64,000 bases of DNA, from positions 1 to 64,000 of the forward strand of contig NZ_JABMKX010000025.1 of NCBI RefSeq assembly GCF_013204885.1, written 5' to 3'. Origin of the DNA: Paenibacillus tritici (lineage in GTDB: Bacteria; Bacillota; Bacilli; Paenibacillales; Paenibacillaceae). The notes beneath the pieces are model-generated. The model did not search any database, was not told where the DNA came from, and was given only the letters and a program-made list of their open reading frames with translations. Shown piece by piece: positions 48,476-57,446 of this stretch (position 1 is the stretch's first letter; each line of letters opens with the position of its first letter). The position numbers and the translations under genes were made by a program.

Positions 48476-49773
48476 TGTTCAAGACGCTTAAGAATATATG
48501 GCATGTTGAAGATTTGCGCAAAAAGATCCTGTTTACCCTGTTCGTTCTGATCATTTACCGCATCGGTTCGTTTGTACCGGTTCCCGGTGTGAACAAAGAA
48601 GTACTGGAATCAACAAATCAGGGCGGAGACGCTTTGATGGGTCTTTTGAACACCTTCTCGGGCGGAGCGCTCAAAAACTTCTCGATTTTTGCGATCAGTA
48701 TTTACCCGTACATTACGGCTTCCATCATAGTGCAATTGCTCTCGATGGATGTTGTCCCTAAGTTTGCCGAATGGGCGAAGCAAGGGGAGCACGGTAAGAA
48801 ACAACTGGCGCAAATTACGCGTTACGGCACTGTAGTGCTAGGTTTGATTCAAGCGTTTGCCACATCTATCGGGTTTAACCGGATTTATGGCACTGAGATG
48901 ATTCCAAATGCAACCTTTGCGGATTACCTGCTTATTGCGATCATATTGACGGCGGGTACATCGTTCTTGATGTGGTTAGGTGAACAGATCACTGAAAAGG
49001 GTATAGGAAACGGGATTTCGATCCTGATTTTTGCGGGAATCGTCGCCGCCTTTCCGGGATATATCACAACTACGGCTCAATCAAGTTTCATTCAGCCGGA
49101 TCAGATGTTCCTGAATATTCTTAAAGTCGTTATTGTACTGATCGTGGTTGTTGCGATTATTGTCGGGGTTATCTTTGTTCAACAAGGTATCCGTAAGATT
49201 CCTGTACAATATGCCAAACGCGTAGTCGGTAACAAAATGTACGGTGGACAGAATACGCACATTCCGCTTAAAATTAATGCGGCTGGTGTAATTCCGGTTA
49301 TCTTCGCCGTTTCACTGCTTCAATTCCCGATCGTTATATCGAGTTTCTGGTCAACCCATGGCTGGGCTAAATGGGTAACAGCCAATCTGGATCATACAAA
49401 GCCGCTCGGAATGCTGCTATACGTAGTCATGATCATCGGATTTACGTTCTTCTATACGTTTGTCCAGATGAACCCGCAGCAAATGGCTGACAATATGAAA
49501 AAGAATGGCGGATACATTCCCGGTATTCGTCCAGGCAAGGCTACAGAGAAATATCTGACTAGAGTAATGTCGCGTTTGACTATGTCCGGTGCGCTGTTCC
49601 TGTCACTCATTTCTGTGCTGCCAGTATTGTTTGGAACGTTATCCGGTTTGCCTAAGCAAGTACAGATCGGCGGTACTGCACTGCTGATCGTAATCGGTGT
49701 TGCATTGGATACGATGAAGCAGATCGAGAGCCAATTGATCAAACGCCATTACAAAGGCTTCATCAATAAATAG
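48475..49773 (+). CDS. secY: preprotein translocase channel subunit SecY
   Basis: 432 residues with ten predicted membrane helices, plug region after TM1 (GGALKNFSIFAISIYPYI) and cytoplasmic loops between TM8-TM10. Forms the Sec channel with SecE encoded at 20389. Coupled to rplO by TAATG. Confidence 0.97.
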   Translation: MFKTLKNIWHVEDLRKKILFTLFVLIIYRIGSFVPVPGVNKEVLESTNQGGDALMGLLNTFSGGALKNFSIFAISIYPYITASIIVQLLSMDVVPKFAEWAKQGEHGKKQLAQITRYGTVVLGLIQAFATSIGFNRIYGTEMIPNATFADYLLIAIILTAGTSFLMWLGEQITEKGIGNGISILIFAGIVAAFPGYITTTAQSSFIQPDQMFLNILKVVIVLIVVVAIIVGVIFVQQGIRKIPVQYAKRVVGNKMYGGQNTHIPLKINAAGVIPVIFAVSLLQFPIVISSFWSTHGWAKWVTANLDHTKPLGMLLYVVMIIGFTFFYTFVQMNPQQMADNMKKNGGYIPGIRPGKATEKYLTRVMSRLTMSGALFLSLISVLPVLFGTLSGLPKQVQIGGTALLIVIGVALDTMKQIESQLIKRHYKGFINK

Positions 49774-49776
49774 GCG

Positions 49777-49823
49777 ATAGGTTCCGGTGAAGTACCTGGG
49801 TTCTTAGACTTCCCGGTACCTAT
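49777..49823 (+). other. hairpin between secY and adk
   Basis: ATAGGTTCCGG pairs with CCGGTACCTAT (one mismatch), with inner GAAG/CTTC pairing. The following sequence has no clear T-run, so it is a processing or partial-termination candidate between the translocon gene and adk. Confidence 0.5.
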
Positions 49824-49871
49824 TGTGCTGTTTCTTGCTTGGTGGCGAACTTTTGGGGGGAGAAGAGAATC

Positions 49872-50516
49872 GTGAACATTTTATTCATGGGCCCTCCTGG
49901 GGCAGGCAAGGGAACACAGGCCGCTGTTGTAGTGAAGGAGCTTGGCATTCCGCATATTTCGACAGGAGATGCATTCCGCTTGGCAATCAAGCAGGGTACT
50001 CCGGTTGGATTGAAGGCTAAATCTTACATTGATCAAGGCTTGCTTGTACCTGATGATGTGACTATTGGAATCGTTGAAGAACGGCTGCAGCAGTCCGATT
50101 GCGAAAAAGGTTTCTTATTGGATGGTTTTCCAAGAACCCTTTCGCAAGCGGAAGCGCTGGGAGAAATCCTCAGCCGGCTTGGGACTTCACTGGATCATGT
50201 GATCAACTTGAATGTGGACCGCGGACTGCTGATGGCGCGTCTTACCGGACGCCGGATCTGCACAGTATGCGGAACATCCTACCATTTGATTTTCAACCCG
50301 CCGAAGCAAGAAGGCATCTGCGACATTGATGGCGGTGAATTGTATCAGCGTCCGGATGATAACGAAGAGAGCGTAGGCAAGCGTCTGGATGAGTATGATA
50401 ACAAGACAGCGCCGCTGCTTGCATTTTATGACGATAAAGGTCTTTTGCGTCAGGTAAACGGAGAAAACGAAATCAATGTCGTTTCTTCTGAAATCGTATC
50501 TTTATTGCGGGGTTAA
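49872..50516 (+). CDS. adk: adenylate kinase
   Basis: Interconverts AMP, ADP and ATP. 214 residues; P-loop FMGPPGAGKGTQ (about 5-16), LID with zinc-type ligands C130, C133, C150 and D153 (CTVC...CDID), as in Bacillus. GTG 49872 is chosen; GGGGGGAGAAG is 10 bases upstream and the product then starts MNILFMG. Confidence 0.97.
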   Translation: MNILFMGPPGAGKGTQAAVVVKELGIPHISTGDAFRLAIKQGTPVGLKAKSYIDQGLLVPDDVTIGIVEERLQQSDCEKGFLLDGFPRTLSQAEALGEILSRLGTSLDHVINLNVDRGLLMARLTGRRICTVCGTSYHLIFNPPKQEGICDIDGGELYQRPDDNEESVGKRLDEYDNKTAPLLAFYDDKGLLRQVNGENEINVVSSEIVSLLRG

Positions 50517-50520
50517 TGTA

Positions 50521-51273
50521 ATGATCATTTGTAAATCCGAACAGGAACTTGTCTTTATGAGGGAAGCTGGTCGAATTGTTGCCGAGAGTCACCGCCGTAT
50601 AGCTGAGGCTATTGAGCCAGGCATTACGACCGGAGAGCTCGACAGAATCGCCGATCAATACATCCGCAGTCAGGGTGCTGTGCCGTCTTTCAAAGGCTAC
50701 AACGGTTTTCCTGCCAGCATTTGCGCTTCAGTCAACGAACAATTGGTGCATGGATTTCCTGGGAAACGCAAACTGGTAGAAGGCGACATCGTTACGCTGG
50801 ATATCGGTGCAGAGTACCGCGGTTATCACGGTGATTCCGCCTGGACTTACGGGGTGGGTAGTATTTCCGAAGAGGCTCAGCGTCTGCTGGATGTCACGGA
50901 AGGCTCCCTGTACGCTGGACTGGCGTTGGTCAAACCGGATGTGCGCTTGTTTACAATCTCCCATGCAATCCAGCAGTATATTGAGGACGCCGGCTTCTCC
51001 GTTGTCCGAGAGTATGTTGGCCATGGCATTGGGGCAGAACTGCATGAAGAACCGCAAATTCCGAATTATGGCATAGCTGACCGCGGACCTCGACTGAAGC
51101 CGGGTATGGTACTCGCGATTGAGCCGATGGTTAACGCAGGAGACAGATATGTCAGAACGCTGGAAGATAACTGGACTGTCGTTACGGTAGACGGGTCACT
51201 GTGCGCTCACTTTGAGCATACAGTTGCAGTTACACCGGACGGCATGGAGATTTTCACAAAACTGAATGCGTAG
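50521..51273 (+). CDS. map: type I methionine aminopeptidase
   Basis: Removes the initiator methionine. 250 residues; metal ligands in LDIGAEYRGYHGDSAW (two aspartates), EYVGHGIGAELHEEP (histidine), AIEPMV (glutamate) and the C-terminal FEHTVAV (glutamate). Four bases after adk; normal adk-map-infA order. Confidence 0.97.
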   Translation: MIICKSEQELVFMREAGRIVAESHRRIAEAIEPGITTGELDRIADQYIRSQGAVPSFKGYNGFPASICASVNEQLVHGFPGKRKLVEGDIVTLDIGAEYRGYHGDSAWTYGVGSISEEAQRLLDVTEGSLYAGLALVKPDVRLFTISHAIQQYIEDAGFSVVREYVGHGIGAELHEEPQIPNYGIADRGPRLKPGMVLAIEPMVNAGDRYVRTLEDNWTVVTVDGSLCAHFEHTVAVTPDGMEIFTKLNA

Positions 51274-51284
51274 GTGATCTTCAC

Positions 51285-51593
51285 GTGAATACTGGGACCA
51301 GCCCGCAGATAGGTCAAATTGTGAGAATTCTCAAAGGCAAGGATGCCGGAGAGGCTGCCGTTGTTATCGCAGTTGTGGATAGCAGGTTTGTATATATTGC
51401 TGACGGGGACAAACGTAAGTTTGACAGCCCAAAGAAGAAGAATATTCAGCACCTGGAGCTCATACCCTTCATCAGCAGTGAGATTGTAGACAGTTTGGAA
51501 GAAACCGGCCGGGTAACCAACGGAAAGCTGCGGTTCGCAGTCATGAAGTATGGAAGACCCGCTGGAAAAAGTGCTAATGAGAGAGGAGACTAA
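51285..51593 (+). CDS. KOW-domain RNA-binding protein (L14e/YbzG-like)
   Basis: 102 residues with a KOW/L14e-type N-terminal part (IGQIVRILKGKDAGEAAVVIAVVD, in pieces, about 8-31). It probably binds RNA or the ribosome, but its role is not established. GTG 51285; it lies between map and infA, where Bacillus carries ybzG. Confidence 0.8.
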   Translation: MNTGTSPQIGQIVRILKGKDAGEAAVVIAVVDSRFVYIADGDKRKFDSPKKKNIQHLELIPFISSEIVDSLEETGRVTNGKLRFAVMKYGRPAGKSANERGD

Positions 51594-51595
51594 CT

Positions 51596-51811
51596 GTGGC
51601 TAAGGAAGACGTCATTGAGGTAGAAGGAACGGTCATCGAGCCGTTGCCTAACGCAACGTTTAAGGTTGAGCTTGAGAATGGTCATCAGATACTTGCCCAT
51701 GTGTCCGGGAAATTGCGGATGCACTTTATCCGTATTCTTACCGGAGACAAAGTGGTCGTGCAGTTATCGCCTTATGATTTATCAAAAGGCCGTATAACTT
51801 ACCGTAAATAG
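51596..51811 (+). CDS. infA: translation initiation factor IF-1
   Basis: 71-residue OB-fold protein: IEVEGTVIEPLPNATFKVELENG and RILTGDKVVVQLSPYDLSKGRI segments. GTG 51596 immediately follows the KOW gene stop. Confidence 0.97.
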   Translation: MAKEDVIEVEGTVIEPLPNATFKVELENGHQILAHVSGKLRMHFIRILTGDKVVVQLSPYDLSKGRITYRK

Positions 51812-51826
51812 ATGGGAACTACAACA

Positions 51827-51849
51827 AAAGTTTTGCTTCGCAAAACTTT
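51827..51849 (+). other. perfect hairpin just before rpmJ
   Basis: AAAGTTTTGC pairs with GCAAAACTTT around TTC; the stem ends one base before the GAGGAGG ribosome binding site of rpmJ. It could modulate rpmJ translation or protect the message; function unknown. Confidence 0.6.
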
Positions 51850-51864
51850 GAGGAGGTAATTAAC

Positions 51865-51978
51865 ATGAAGGTAAGACCTTCTGTAAAGCCCATTTGCGAA
51901 AAATGCAAAGTCATCCGCCGCAAAGGGACTGTTATGGTAATTTGCGAAAATCCGAAACACAAACAAAAACAAGGTTAA
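51865..51978 (+). CDS. rpmJ: 50S ribosomal protein L36
   Basis: 37 residues, MKVRPSVKPICEKCKVIRRK start with zinc ligands C11, C14, C27 and H32: the zinc-binding form. GAGGAGG precedes ATG 51865. Confidence 0.97.
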   Translation: MKVRPSVKPICEKCKVIRRKGTVMVICENPKHKQKQG

Positions 51979-51997
51979 GAAGGGGGTGTAGCGTAAA

Positions 51998-52366
51998 ATG
52001 GCTCGTATAGCTGGAGTGGATTTGCCACGTGATAAGCGCGTTGAGATCGCCTTGACTTATATTTTCGGAATCGGTAAAACGACTTCCCAGAAAATTCTTA
52101 ATGAAACAGGCATTGACGTTAACACACGTGTCCGTGATTTGACGGAAGATGAAGTCAGCAAACTGCGTGAAACGATCGACAAGCAGGTTAAGGTTGAAGG
52201 TGACCTTCGTCGTGAAATTTCCTTGAATATTAAACGTCTTACTGAGATCGGCTGTTACCGCGGTGTTCGTCACCGTCGTGGATTGCCTGTTCGCGGTCAA
52301 CGTACCAAAACCAATGCTCGTACCCGTAAAGGCCCGCGTCGTACTGTAGCAAACAAAAAGAAATAA
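51998..52366 (+). CDS. rpsM: 30S ribosomal protein S13
   Basis: 122 residues; MARIAGVDLPRDKRVEIALTYIFGIG start and GLPVRGQRTKTNARTRKGP end. 20 bp after rpmJ with AAGGGGGTG. Confidence 0.97.
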   Translation: MARIAGVDLPRDKRVEIALTYIFGIGKTTSQKILNETGIDVNTRVRDLTEDEVSKLRETIDKQVKVEGDLRREISLNIKRLTEIGCYRGVRHRRGLPVRGQRTKTNARTRKGPRRTVANKKK

Positions 52367-52385
52367 GAAGAGGTGATAAGAGACA

Positions 52386-52781
52386 ATGGCTAAACCGAAA
52401 AAAGTCGTACGTACGAAACGTCGCGACCGGAAAAATATCGAGTCTGGCGTGGCACATATCCGTTCCACGTTCAATAACACTATCGTTACGATCACGGACC
52501 CTCACGGAAATGCAATTTCCTGGGCAAGCTCCGGCGGTCAAGGATTCAAAGGTTCCCGTAAATCGACTCCATTTGCAGCGCAGATGGCAGCCGAAACTGC
52601 TGCTAAGGCAGCTATGGAACACGGCATGAAGTCCGTTGAAGTTATGGTTAAAGGACCGGGCGCGGGCCGCGAAGCAGCCATCCGTTCCCTTCAGGCCGCT
52701 GGTCTTGAAGTAAACCTCATTAAAGACGTTACTCCGGTTCCTCACAATGGATGCCGTCCGCCGAAGCGTCGCCGCGTTTAG
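52386..52781 (+). CDS. rpsK: 30S ribosomal protein S11
   Basis: 131 residues; GVAHIRSTFNNTIVTITDPHGN and C-terminal PVPHNGCRPPKRRRV are typical. AAGAGGTG upstream. Confidence 0.97.
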   Translation: MAKPKKVVRTKRRDRKNIESGVAHIRSTFNNTIVTITDPHGNAISWASSGGQGFKGSRKSTPFAAQMAAETAAKAAMEHGMKSVEVMVKGPGAGREAAIRSLQAAGLEVNLIKDVTPVPHNGCRPPKRRRV

Positions 52782-52801
52782 TATAATCAGAATTGTGATT
52801 G

Positions 52802-52810
52802 TGGTATAAT
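52802..52810 (+). promoter_or_regulatory. possible internal promoter before rpoA
   Basis: TGGTATAAT is a perfect extended -10 in the 131-bp rpsK-rpoA gap, without a good -35. CAGAATT/AATTCTG flank it as a short inverted repeat. It could add transcription of rpoA-rplQ. Confidence 0.45.
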
Positions 52811-52912
52811 TCTGACGCATCTGCTAATAATAGGTGTTTAGGCATACTACATGATACACCTGATGGGGTGACTGTTTCATATAGGAGCGACGTTTGAAGG
52901 AGGGGTACACTC

Positions 52913-53857
52913 GTGATAGAAATCGAAAAGCCGAAGATTGAGACCGTAGAAGCCAATGATGATGGAACCTATGGGAAATTCGTAGTTGAACCGCTGGAAC
53001 GTGGATATGGCACGACTCTGGGGAACTCCCTTCGCCGGATTCTGCTTTCCTCCCTTCCGGGAGCCGCAGTGACTTCGGTCCAAATTGACGGCGTTCTGCA
53101 TGAGTTCTCGACCGTTCCCGGCGTAATGGAAGATGTGACGGAAATCATCCTGAACCTTAAAGCTCTGTCTCTGAAGATTCATTCGGACGAAGAGAAAGTG
53201 TTCGAGATTGATGCTGAAGGAGAAGGCATCGTTACCGCAGGTGATATCCGTGCGGACAGCGATGTTGAGATCCTGAACCCGGATCTTCATATTGCAACGC
53301 TGGGACCTGGCGCGAGACTGCACATGCGCATTTTTGCAGGCCGTGGTCGCGGCTACGTCCAAGCGGACCGGAACAAACGCGACGATCAGCCAATTGGTGT
53401 AATTCCAGTTGACTCCATCTACACTCCTATTTCCCGCGTGAATTATGGTATTGATAATACCCGTGTTGGTCAAGTGACTAACTACGACAAATTGACGCTT
53501 GAAATTTGGACGGATGGTAGCATCAGACCGGAAGAAGCCGTTAGCCTTGGAGCCAAAATTTTGAACGAGCACCTCGTTCTGTTCGTAGGTCTTACGGATG
53601 AAGCGAAAGACGCCGAAATTATGGTTGAAAAAGAAGAAGACAAAAAAGAAAAAGTACTTGAGATGACTATCGAGGAGCTTGATCTTTCTGTCCGTTCCTA
53701 CAACTGCCTCAAACGTGCCGGTATTAATACCGTGCAAGAGCTGACTACGAAAACTGAAGAAGATATGATGAAGGTTCGTAACCTGGGCCGCAAATCTTTG
53801 GAAGAGGTTCAAGAGAAGCTAGAGGAACTTGGTTTGGGACTTCGTACAGAAGAATAA
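52913..53857 (+). CDS. rpoA: DNA-directed RNA polymerase subunit alpha
   Basis: 314 residues: N-terminal dimerisation domain (1-230; RGYGTTLGNSLRRILLSS), flexible acidic linker (about 235-250), and the C-terminal UP-element/activator-binding domain (LDLSVRSYNCLKRAGINTV, about 256-274). GTG 52913 with GGAGGGG upstream. Confidence 0.98.
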   Translation: MIEIEKPKIETVEANDDGTYGKFVVEPLERGYGTTLGNSLRRILLSSLPGAAVTSVQIDGVLHEFSTVPGVMEDVTEIILNLKALSLKIHSDEEKVFEIDAEGEGIVTAGDIRADSDVEILNPDLHIATLGPGARLHMRIFAGRGRGYVQADRNKRDDQPIGVIPVDSIYTPISRVNYGIDNTRVGQVTNYDKLTLEIWTDGSIRPEEAVSLGAKILNEHLVLFVGLTDEAKDAEIMVEKEEDKKEKVLEMTIEELDLSVRSYNCLKRAGINTVQELTTKTEEDMMKVRNLGRKSLEEVQEKLEELGLGLRTEE

Positions 53858-53898
53858 TACCCGGAGTTCTTGAGACTTGAGTGAAGGAGGGAAAACAA

Positions 53899-54264
53899 AT
53901 GGCATACCAAAAATTGGGCCGTGATTCCAGCGCGCGCAAAGCACTATTCCGCGATATGGTAACGGATCTGTTCCTATACGAACGTATCCAGACAACAGAA
54001 GCCAAAGCGAAGGAAGTTCGTTCCATCGCTGAGAAACTGATCACTAAAGCGAAAAAGGGCGATCTTCATGCTCGCCGTCAAGTAGCTGCATTTGTTCGTC
54101 GTGAGACTGTAGATGGTGAACAAGATGCAATCCAAAAATTGTTCTCTGATATTGCTCCACGTTACACAGAGCGTCCAGGCGGATACACTCGTATCCTGAA
54201 GCTGGGACCTCGCCGTGGCGATGCTGCGCCTATGGTTTATCTTGAACTTGTAGACCGCGCGTAG
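53899..54264 (+). CDS. rplQ: 50S ribosomal protein L17
   Basis: 121 residues; AYQKLGRDSSARKALFRDM start. ATG 53899 follows GAAGGAGGG; GTG 53881 is inside poorer context. Ends the alpha operon before a terminator. Confidence 0.97.
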   Translation: MAYQKLGRDSSARKALFRDMVTDLFLYERIQTTEAKAKEVRSIAEKLITKAKKGDLHARRQVAAFVRRETVDGEQDAIQKLFSDIAPRYTERPGGYTRILKLGPRRGDAAPMVYLELVDRA

Positions 54265-54379
54265 TTTCACAAGCCATGATTTCCGGATGTACGCATTACG
54301 TATTTAACGTTATTGTACTGCAGGGCATATTACCCTGCTGTGCAATTAACCGCGGGAATCACCTTGTATAGAGTAGAAG

Positions 54380-54405
54380 GAGCTCCCGCCGGGGCTCTTT
54401 TTTTT
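54380..54405 (+). terminator. terminator of the alpha operon
   Basis: GAGCTCC pairs with GGGGCTC (G-T allowed) around CGCC, followed by eight T residues. A weaker hairpin GCAGGG/CCCTGC lies upstream at about 54320. Confidence 0.85.
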
Positions 54406-54443
54406 GAGAATAATTCAAGTATATGGACCCACAGGAGAATGAA

Positions 54444-55223
54444 ATGCGCAATCTATTGATGAAAGTCAATTATGACGGTACCCATTATGATGGCTTTCAG
54501 ACCCAGCCTAAGGGCAATACGATTCAGGACAAGCTGGAGCATGCCATTCTTCATCTGACCGGCGAGACGCTCAAAATAACGGGCTCAGGACGGACTGATG
54601 CAGGGGTGCACGCTTATGGCCAACCTTTTAACTTCATAACCTCCTCCCAGATTCCGCTGGAACGCTGGTGTCTGGCTCTGAATGCCAGGCTCCCGCAGGA
54701 TATCGTGGTTACCGAGGCTTCGGAGGTTCCGCTCTCGTTCCACTCCCGCAGAGGGGCGAAGCGTAAAACCTACCGGTACACGATTAACGGCAACCGGTTC
54801 CCGGACCCGTTCCAGCGGCGCTGGCAGCATCATCATCCGATGAAGCTGAATATTCCTGCGATGGAAGAGGGGTTGGCAGGGCTGCTGGGCACCCATGATT
54901 ACACTTCGTTTGCATCCAGGAAGTCTACCAAGACTTCGCATGTGCGGACTATATTCGAAGCATATCTTGAGGTGGACCGCAGTATGTGCCGTCCTGGCTC
55001 TTCTGATCAGGGAGTAATTCATACCTATATTACAGGCAGCGGCTTTCTGCAGCATATGGTACGCATAATTATGGGCACGCTGATGCAAGTCGGACAAGGC
55101 AAGATCAGCGCGGACCGAATTCCTGTAATTCTTGCAGCATGTGACCGCGCAGCTGCCGGACCTACGGCTGTGTCTAAAGGTTTGGCACTCTGGAGTGTGG
55201 AATATGACGAGAATGAGAGTTAA
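54444..55223 (+). CDS. truA: tRNA pseudouridine(38-40) synthase
   Basis: Converts U38-40 of the tRNA anticodon arm. 259 residues; catalytic aspartate in SGRTDAGVHAYGQ (about 49-61) and the C-terminal GSGFLQHMVRIIMGTL motif. ATG 54444 is chosen because AGGAG ends six bases upstream; ATG 54423 has none. It stands between the alpha operon and rplM as in Bacillus. Confidence 0.95.
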   Translation: MRNLLMKVNYDGTHYDGFQTQPKGNTIQDKLEHAILHLTGETLKITGSGRTDAGVHAYGQPFNFITSSQIPLERWCLALNARLPQDIVVTEASEVPLSFHSRRGAKRKTYRYTINGNRFPDPFQRRWQHHHPMKLNIPAMEEGLAGLLGTHDYTSFASRKSTKTSHVRTIFEAYLEVDRSMCRPGSSDQGVIHTYITGSGFLQHMVRIIMGTLMQVGQGKISADRIPVILAACDRAAAGPTAVSKGLALWSVEYDENES

Positions 55224-55278
55224 ACGTTCAGTACACTATTTTTTTCTGAAAAATAGCGTTGGAATAGTTAAAAATCAC

Positions 55279-55307
55279 TTGCACTTGTCATGTTTATGCT
55301 GTAATAT
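55279..55307 (+). promoter_or_regulatory. sigma-A promoter of rplM-rpsI
   Basis: TTGCAC (55279-55284), 17-bp spacer, TAATAT (55302-55307). It leaves a leader of about 145 nt before rplM, which may contain an L13 leader element; I could not confirm its fold. Confidence 0.75.
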
Positions 55308-55458
55308 AAAAGTTGTGTTTTCTTGATGGCTATCCCACAGCCCCGATCAAGGAAATGCCAAACAAACAAGCTTTTTTTAACTCACATAATTGTAATCCAA
55401 TGAGAAACAAGATATACGAAACAGATGATTTTCGTACGAGAACAAGGAGGAAACATTC

Positions 55459-55896
55459 ATGCGTACCACCTATATGGCGAAGCCGAACGAAGTTGAACGC
55501 AATTGGCACATTATTGATGCCGAAGGCAAAACACTTGGCCGTTTGGCAAGCGAAGCCGCTGCTCTGATCCGTGGCAAACACAAACCGCAATTCACTCCAC
55601 ATGTTGATACTGGAGACTTCGTAATTGTTATCAACGCTGAGAAGATTCACCTGACCGGTAAGAAAATGCAAAACAAGAAATACTACCGTCACTCGATGCA
55701 CCCAGGTGGCTTGAAGGTTACCGTTGCCGAAGAACTGCTCAAGACTAGACCTGAGCGTATGATTGAATTCGCAGTTCATGGTATGATTCCTAAGACTCGT
55801 CAAGGAAATCACATGAAGCTGAGACTCAAAGTATATGCAGGCGCTGAACATCCACATGCAGCACAAAAACCTGAAGTTTACGAACTTCGCGGATAA
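55459..55896 (+). CDS. rplM: 50S ribosomal protein L13
   Basis: 145 residues; GKTLGRLASEAAALIRGKHKP and the C-terminal GAEHPHAAQKPEVYELRG. AAGGAGG precedes ATG 55459. Confidence 0.97.
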   Translation: MRTTYMAKPNEVERNWHIIDAEGKTLGRLASEAAALIRGKHKPQFTPHVDTGDFVIVINAEKIHLTGKKMQNKKYYRHSMHPGGLKVTVAEELLKTRPERMIEFAVHGMIPKTRQGNHMKLRLKVYAGAEHPHAAQKPEVYELRG

Positions 55897-55916
55897 GAAT
55901 AGAGGAGGACAGTTTC

Positions 55917-56309
55917 ATGGCACAAGTACAATACTATGGGACAGGTCGTCGTAAACATTCGGTAGCACGTGTTCGCCTTGTACCGGGTGAAGGACGCATT
56001 GTCATTAACAAACGTGAGATGGACGAATACTTCGGTGTTGAAACATTGAAGATGATCGTAAGACAACCTTTGAACCTGACTGAAACTCTGGGCAACTACG
56101 ATGTAATCGTTCTTGCACACGGTGGCGGCATTTCCGGTCAAGCTGGCGCAATCCGTCACGGGATCTCCCGTGCATTGCTCAAAGTAGACCCTGAATATCG
56201 CGGTGCGCTGAAGAAAGCCGGCTTCCTGACTCGTGACCCACGTATGAAGGAACGTAAGAAATACGGCCTCAAAGCCGCTCGTCGTGCTCCACAGTTCTCG
56301 AAACGTTAA
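55917..56309 (+). CDS. rpsI: 30S ribosomal protein S9
   Basis: 130 residues; QYYGTGRRKHSVARVRLVPG start and RRAPQFSKR tail that reaches the P-site tRNA. Last core gene before the phage-derived island. Confidence 0.97.
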   Translation: MAQVQYYGTGRRKHSVARVRLVPGEGRIVINKREMDEYFGVETLKMIVRQPLNLTETLGNYDVIVLAHGGGISGQAGAIRHGISRALLKVDPEYRGALKKAGFLTRDPRMKERKKYGLKAARRAPQFSKR

Positions 56310-56334
56310 GATTCCCTTGTTATCAAGGATTTCA

Positions 56335-56366
56335 AGCTCCTGGCCTTTATGGTCAGGAGCTTTTTA
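56335..56366 (+). terminator. terminator of rplM-rpsI
   Basis: AAGCTCCTG pairs with CAGGAGCTT, followed by TTTTT. Core transcription stops here. Confidence 0.9.
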
Positions 56367-56398
56367 TGTGTTTGGCGGTGTGTTCAAAATCGAATGAA

Positions 56399-56428
56399 AA
56401 AAGGCCCATGCAATCGCGCATGGGCTTT
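56399..56428 (-). terminator. terminator of the repressor operon (bidirectional)
   Basis: AAAGGCCCATGC pairs with GCATGGGCTTT. On the - strand a run of T follows, 35 bp after the immA-like stop, so it is likely the terminator of immR-immA. Confidence 0.8.
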
Positions 56429-56462
56429 CATTTTGAAGTCTATGACAGACAGGGCTGCCGCG

Positions 56463-57359
56463 TCAGAGGAATCTCCGTACTGTGCTTTGATCTGCTTCAA
56501 GAATCTGTTCGATATCCCTCATCTGCAATACAAAGTTTCTTTTGGACCAACCATATCGGTACACCAGCTGGTGAAGTTGCAGGGTGAGTTCCCCATCAAA
56601 ACAGATCAAGTCCCCTCTCGATGCAGATTCAAGTTCAAGATTCTTCAATGCATCTAGCTCTATTTCCTCAAACCTTTCTTCCATAGGTACAATCCATTCA
56701 TGCTGAGTGGACAAAGTATTGTGATCAAGACAGACAATAAGCTGATCAGGACCATCCAAGGTGCTGTGGGGATCATAATAAGCAAAGATTACAGGCTCAT
56801 CTATATTATGATTGGGTTCCACATGCTTTTCTTTAATTGAAGGTGACTGATATTCTTCTCTCTTTCCAGGCAACATCTCTCCCTCGTACTCACGGCGTAG
56901 AATTTGATCAAAGCGTATTTTTGCCATATCTCTGGATACACCAAAAACCTTTGAAATCTGCTGAATAGCGATATTGTAATTTCCTGATAAACTATAGGAT
57001 TGAAGCATGAAAAAGGGCATGGTGGCATAAAGAACAAACTTTTCTGCGTCCTCTTCTTGTGCTTTGATGAATGGAATTGGCAGTACCATTTGATTTCCGG
57101 CGTGCCTCAGCATATGACATAGCTCATGCAAGAAATCGAACCGCTGCTTCATGGGTGTAGTCCGGTTGTCCAATAATACACAGCGTATACCTGACTTGGA
57201 TTCGTAAGCGCGGCTTTGAATAGGGGCATAATCTATATGAATATTCAGCTCAGCCGATAGCCTTGGAATAGTGATGTCTTCAGGTTGCAGAATAGAATGC
57301 TTTATATAGAGCTTTTCTACGAATTGCTCCAAATGTGTTTTTGTATAGTGGATAAACAT
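56463..57359 (-). CDS. ImmA/IrrE-family metallo-endopeptidase
   Basis: 298 residues. Zinc-protease motif HELCHMLRH (about 78-86, HExxH) sits in the N-terminal domain; a C-terminal region of about 100 residues is unfamiliar, making it longer than ICEBs1 ImmA. Members cleave the cognate XRE repressor upon DNA damage or signals, releasing the mobile element or phage genes. Encoded 87 bp after the repressor gene on the same strand, with AGGAGG upstream of ATG 57359. It is the expected induction switch for the downstream tail genes. Confidence 0.9.
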   Translation of the reverse strand: MFIHYTKTHLEQFVEKLYIKHSILQPEDITIPRLSAELNIHIDYAPIQSRAYESKSGIRCVLLDNRTTPMKQRFDFLHELCHMLRHAGNQMVLPIPFIKAQEEDAEKFVLYATMPFFMLQSYSLSGNYNIAIQQISKVFGVSRDMAKIRFDQILRREYEGEMLPGKREEYQSPSIKEKHVEPNHNIDEPVIFAYYDPHSTLDGPDQLIVCLDHNTLSTQHEWIVPMEERFEEIELDALKNLELESASRGDLICFDGELTLQLHQLVYRYGWSKRNFVLQMRDIEQILEADQSTVRRFL

Positions 57360-57446
57360 AAAAAAACCTCCTTAACAAGAATGTATGTTCGTATGTATAG
57401 ATATGAGGAATCAGCTCTTGGCTGAAACCACGAGTATTCCCTGCTT

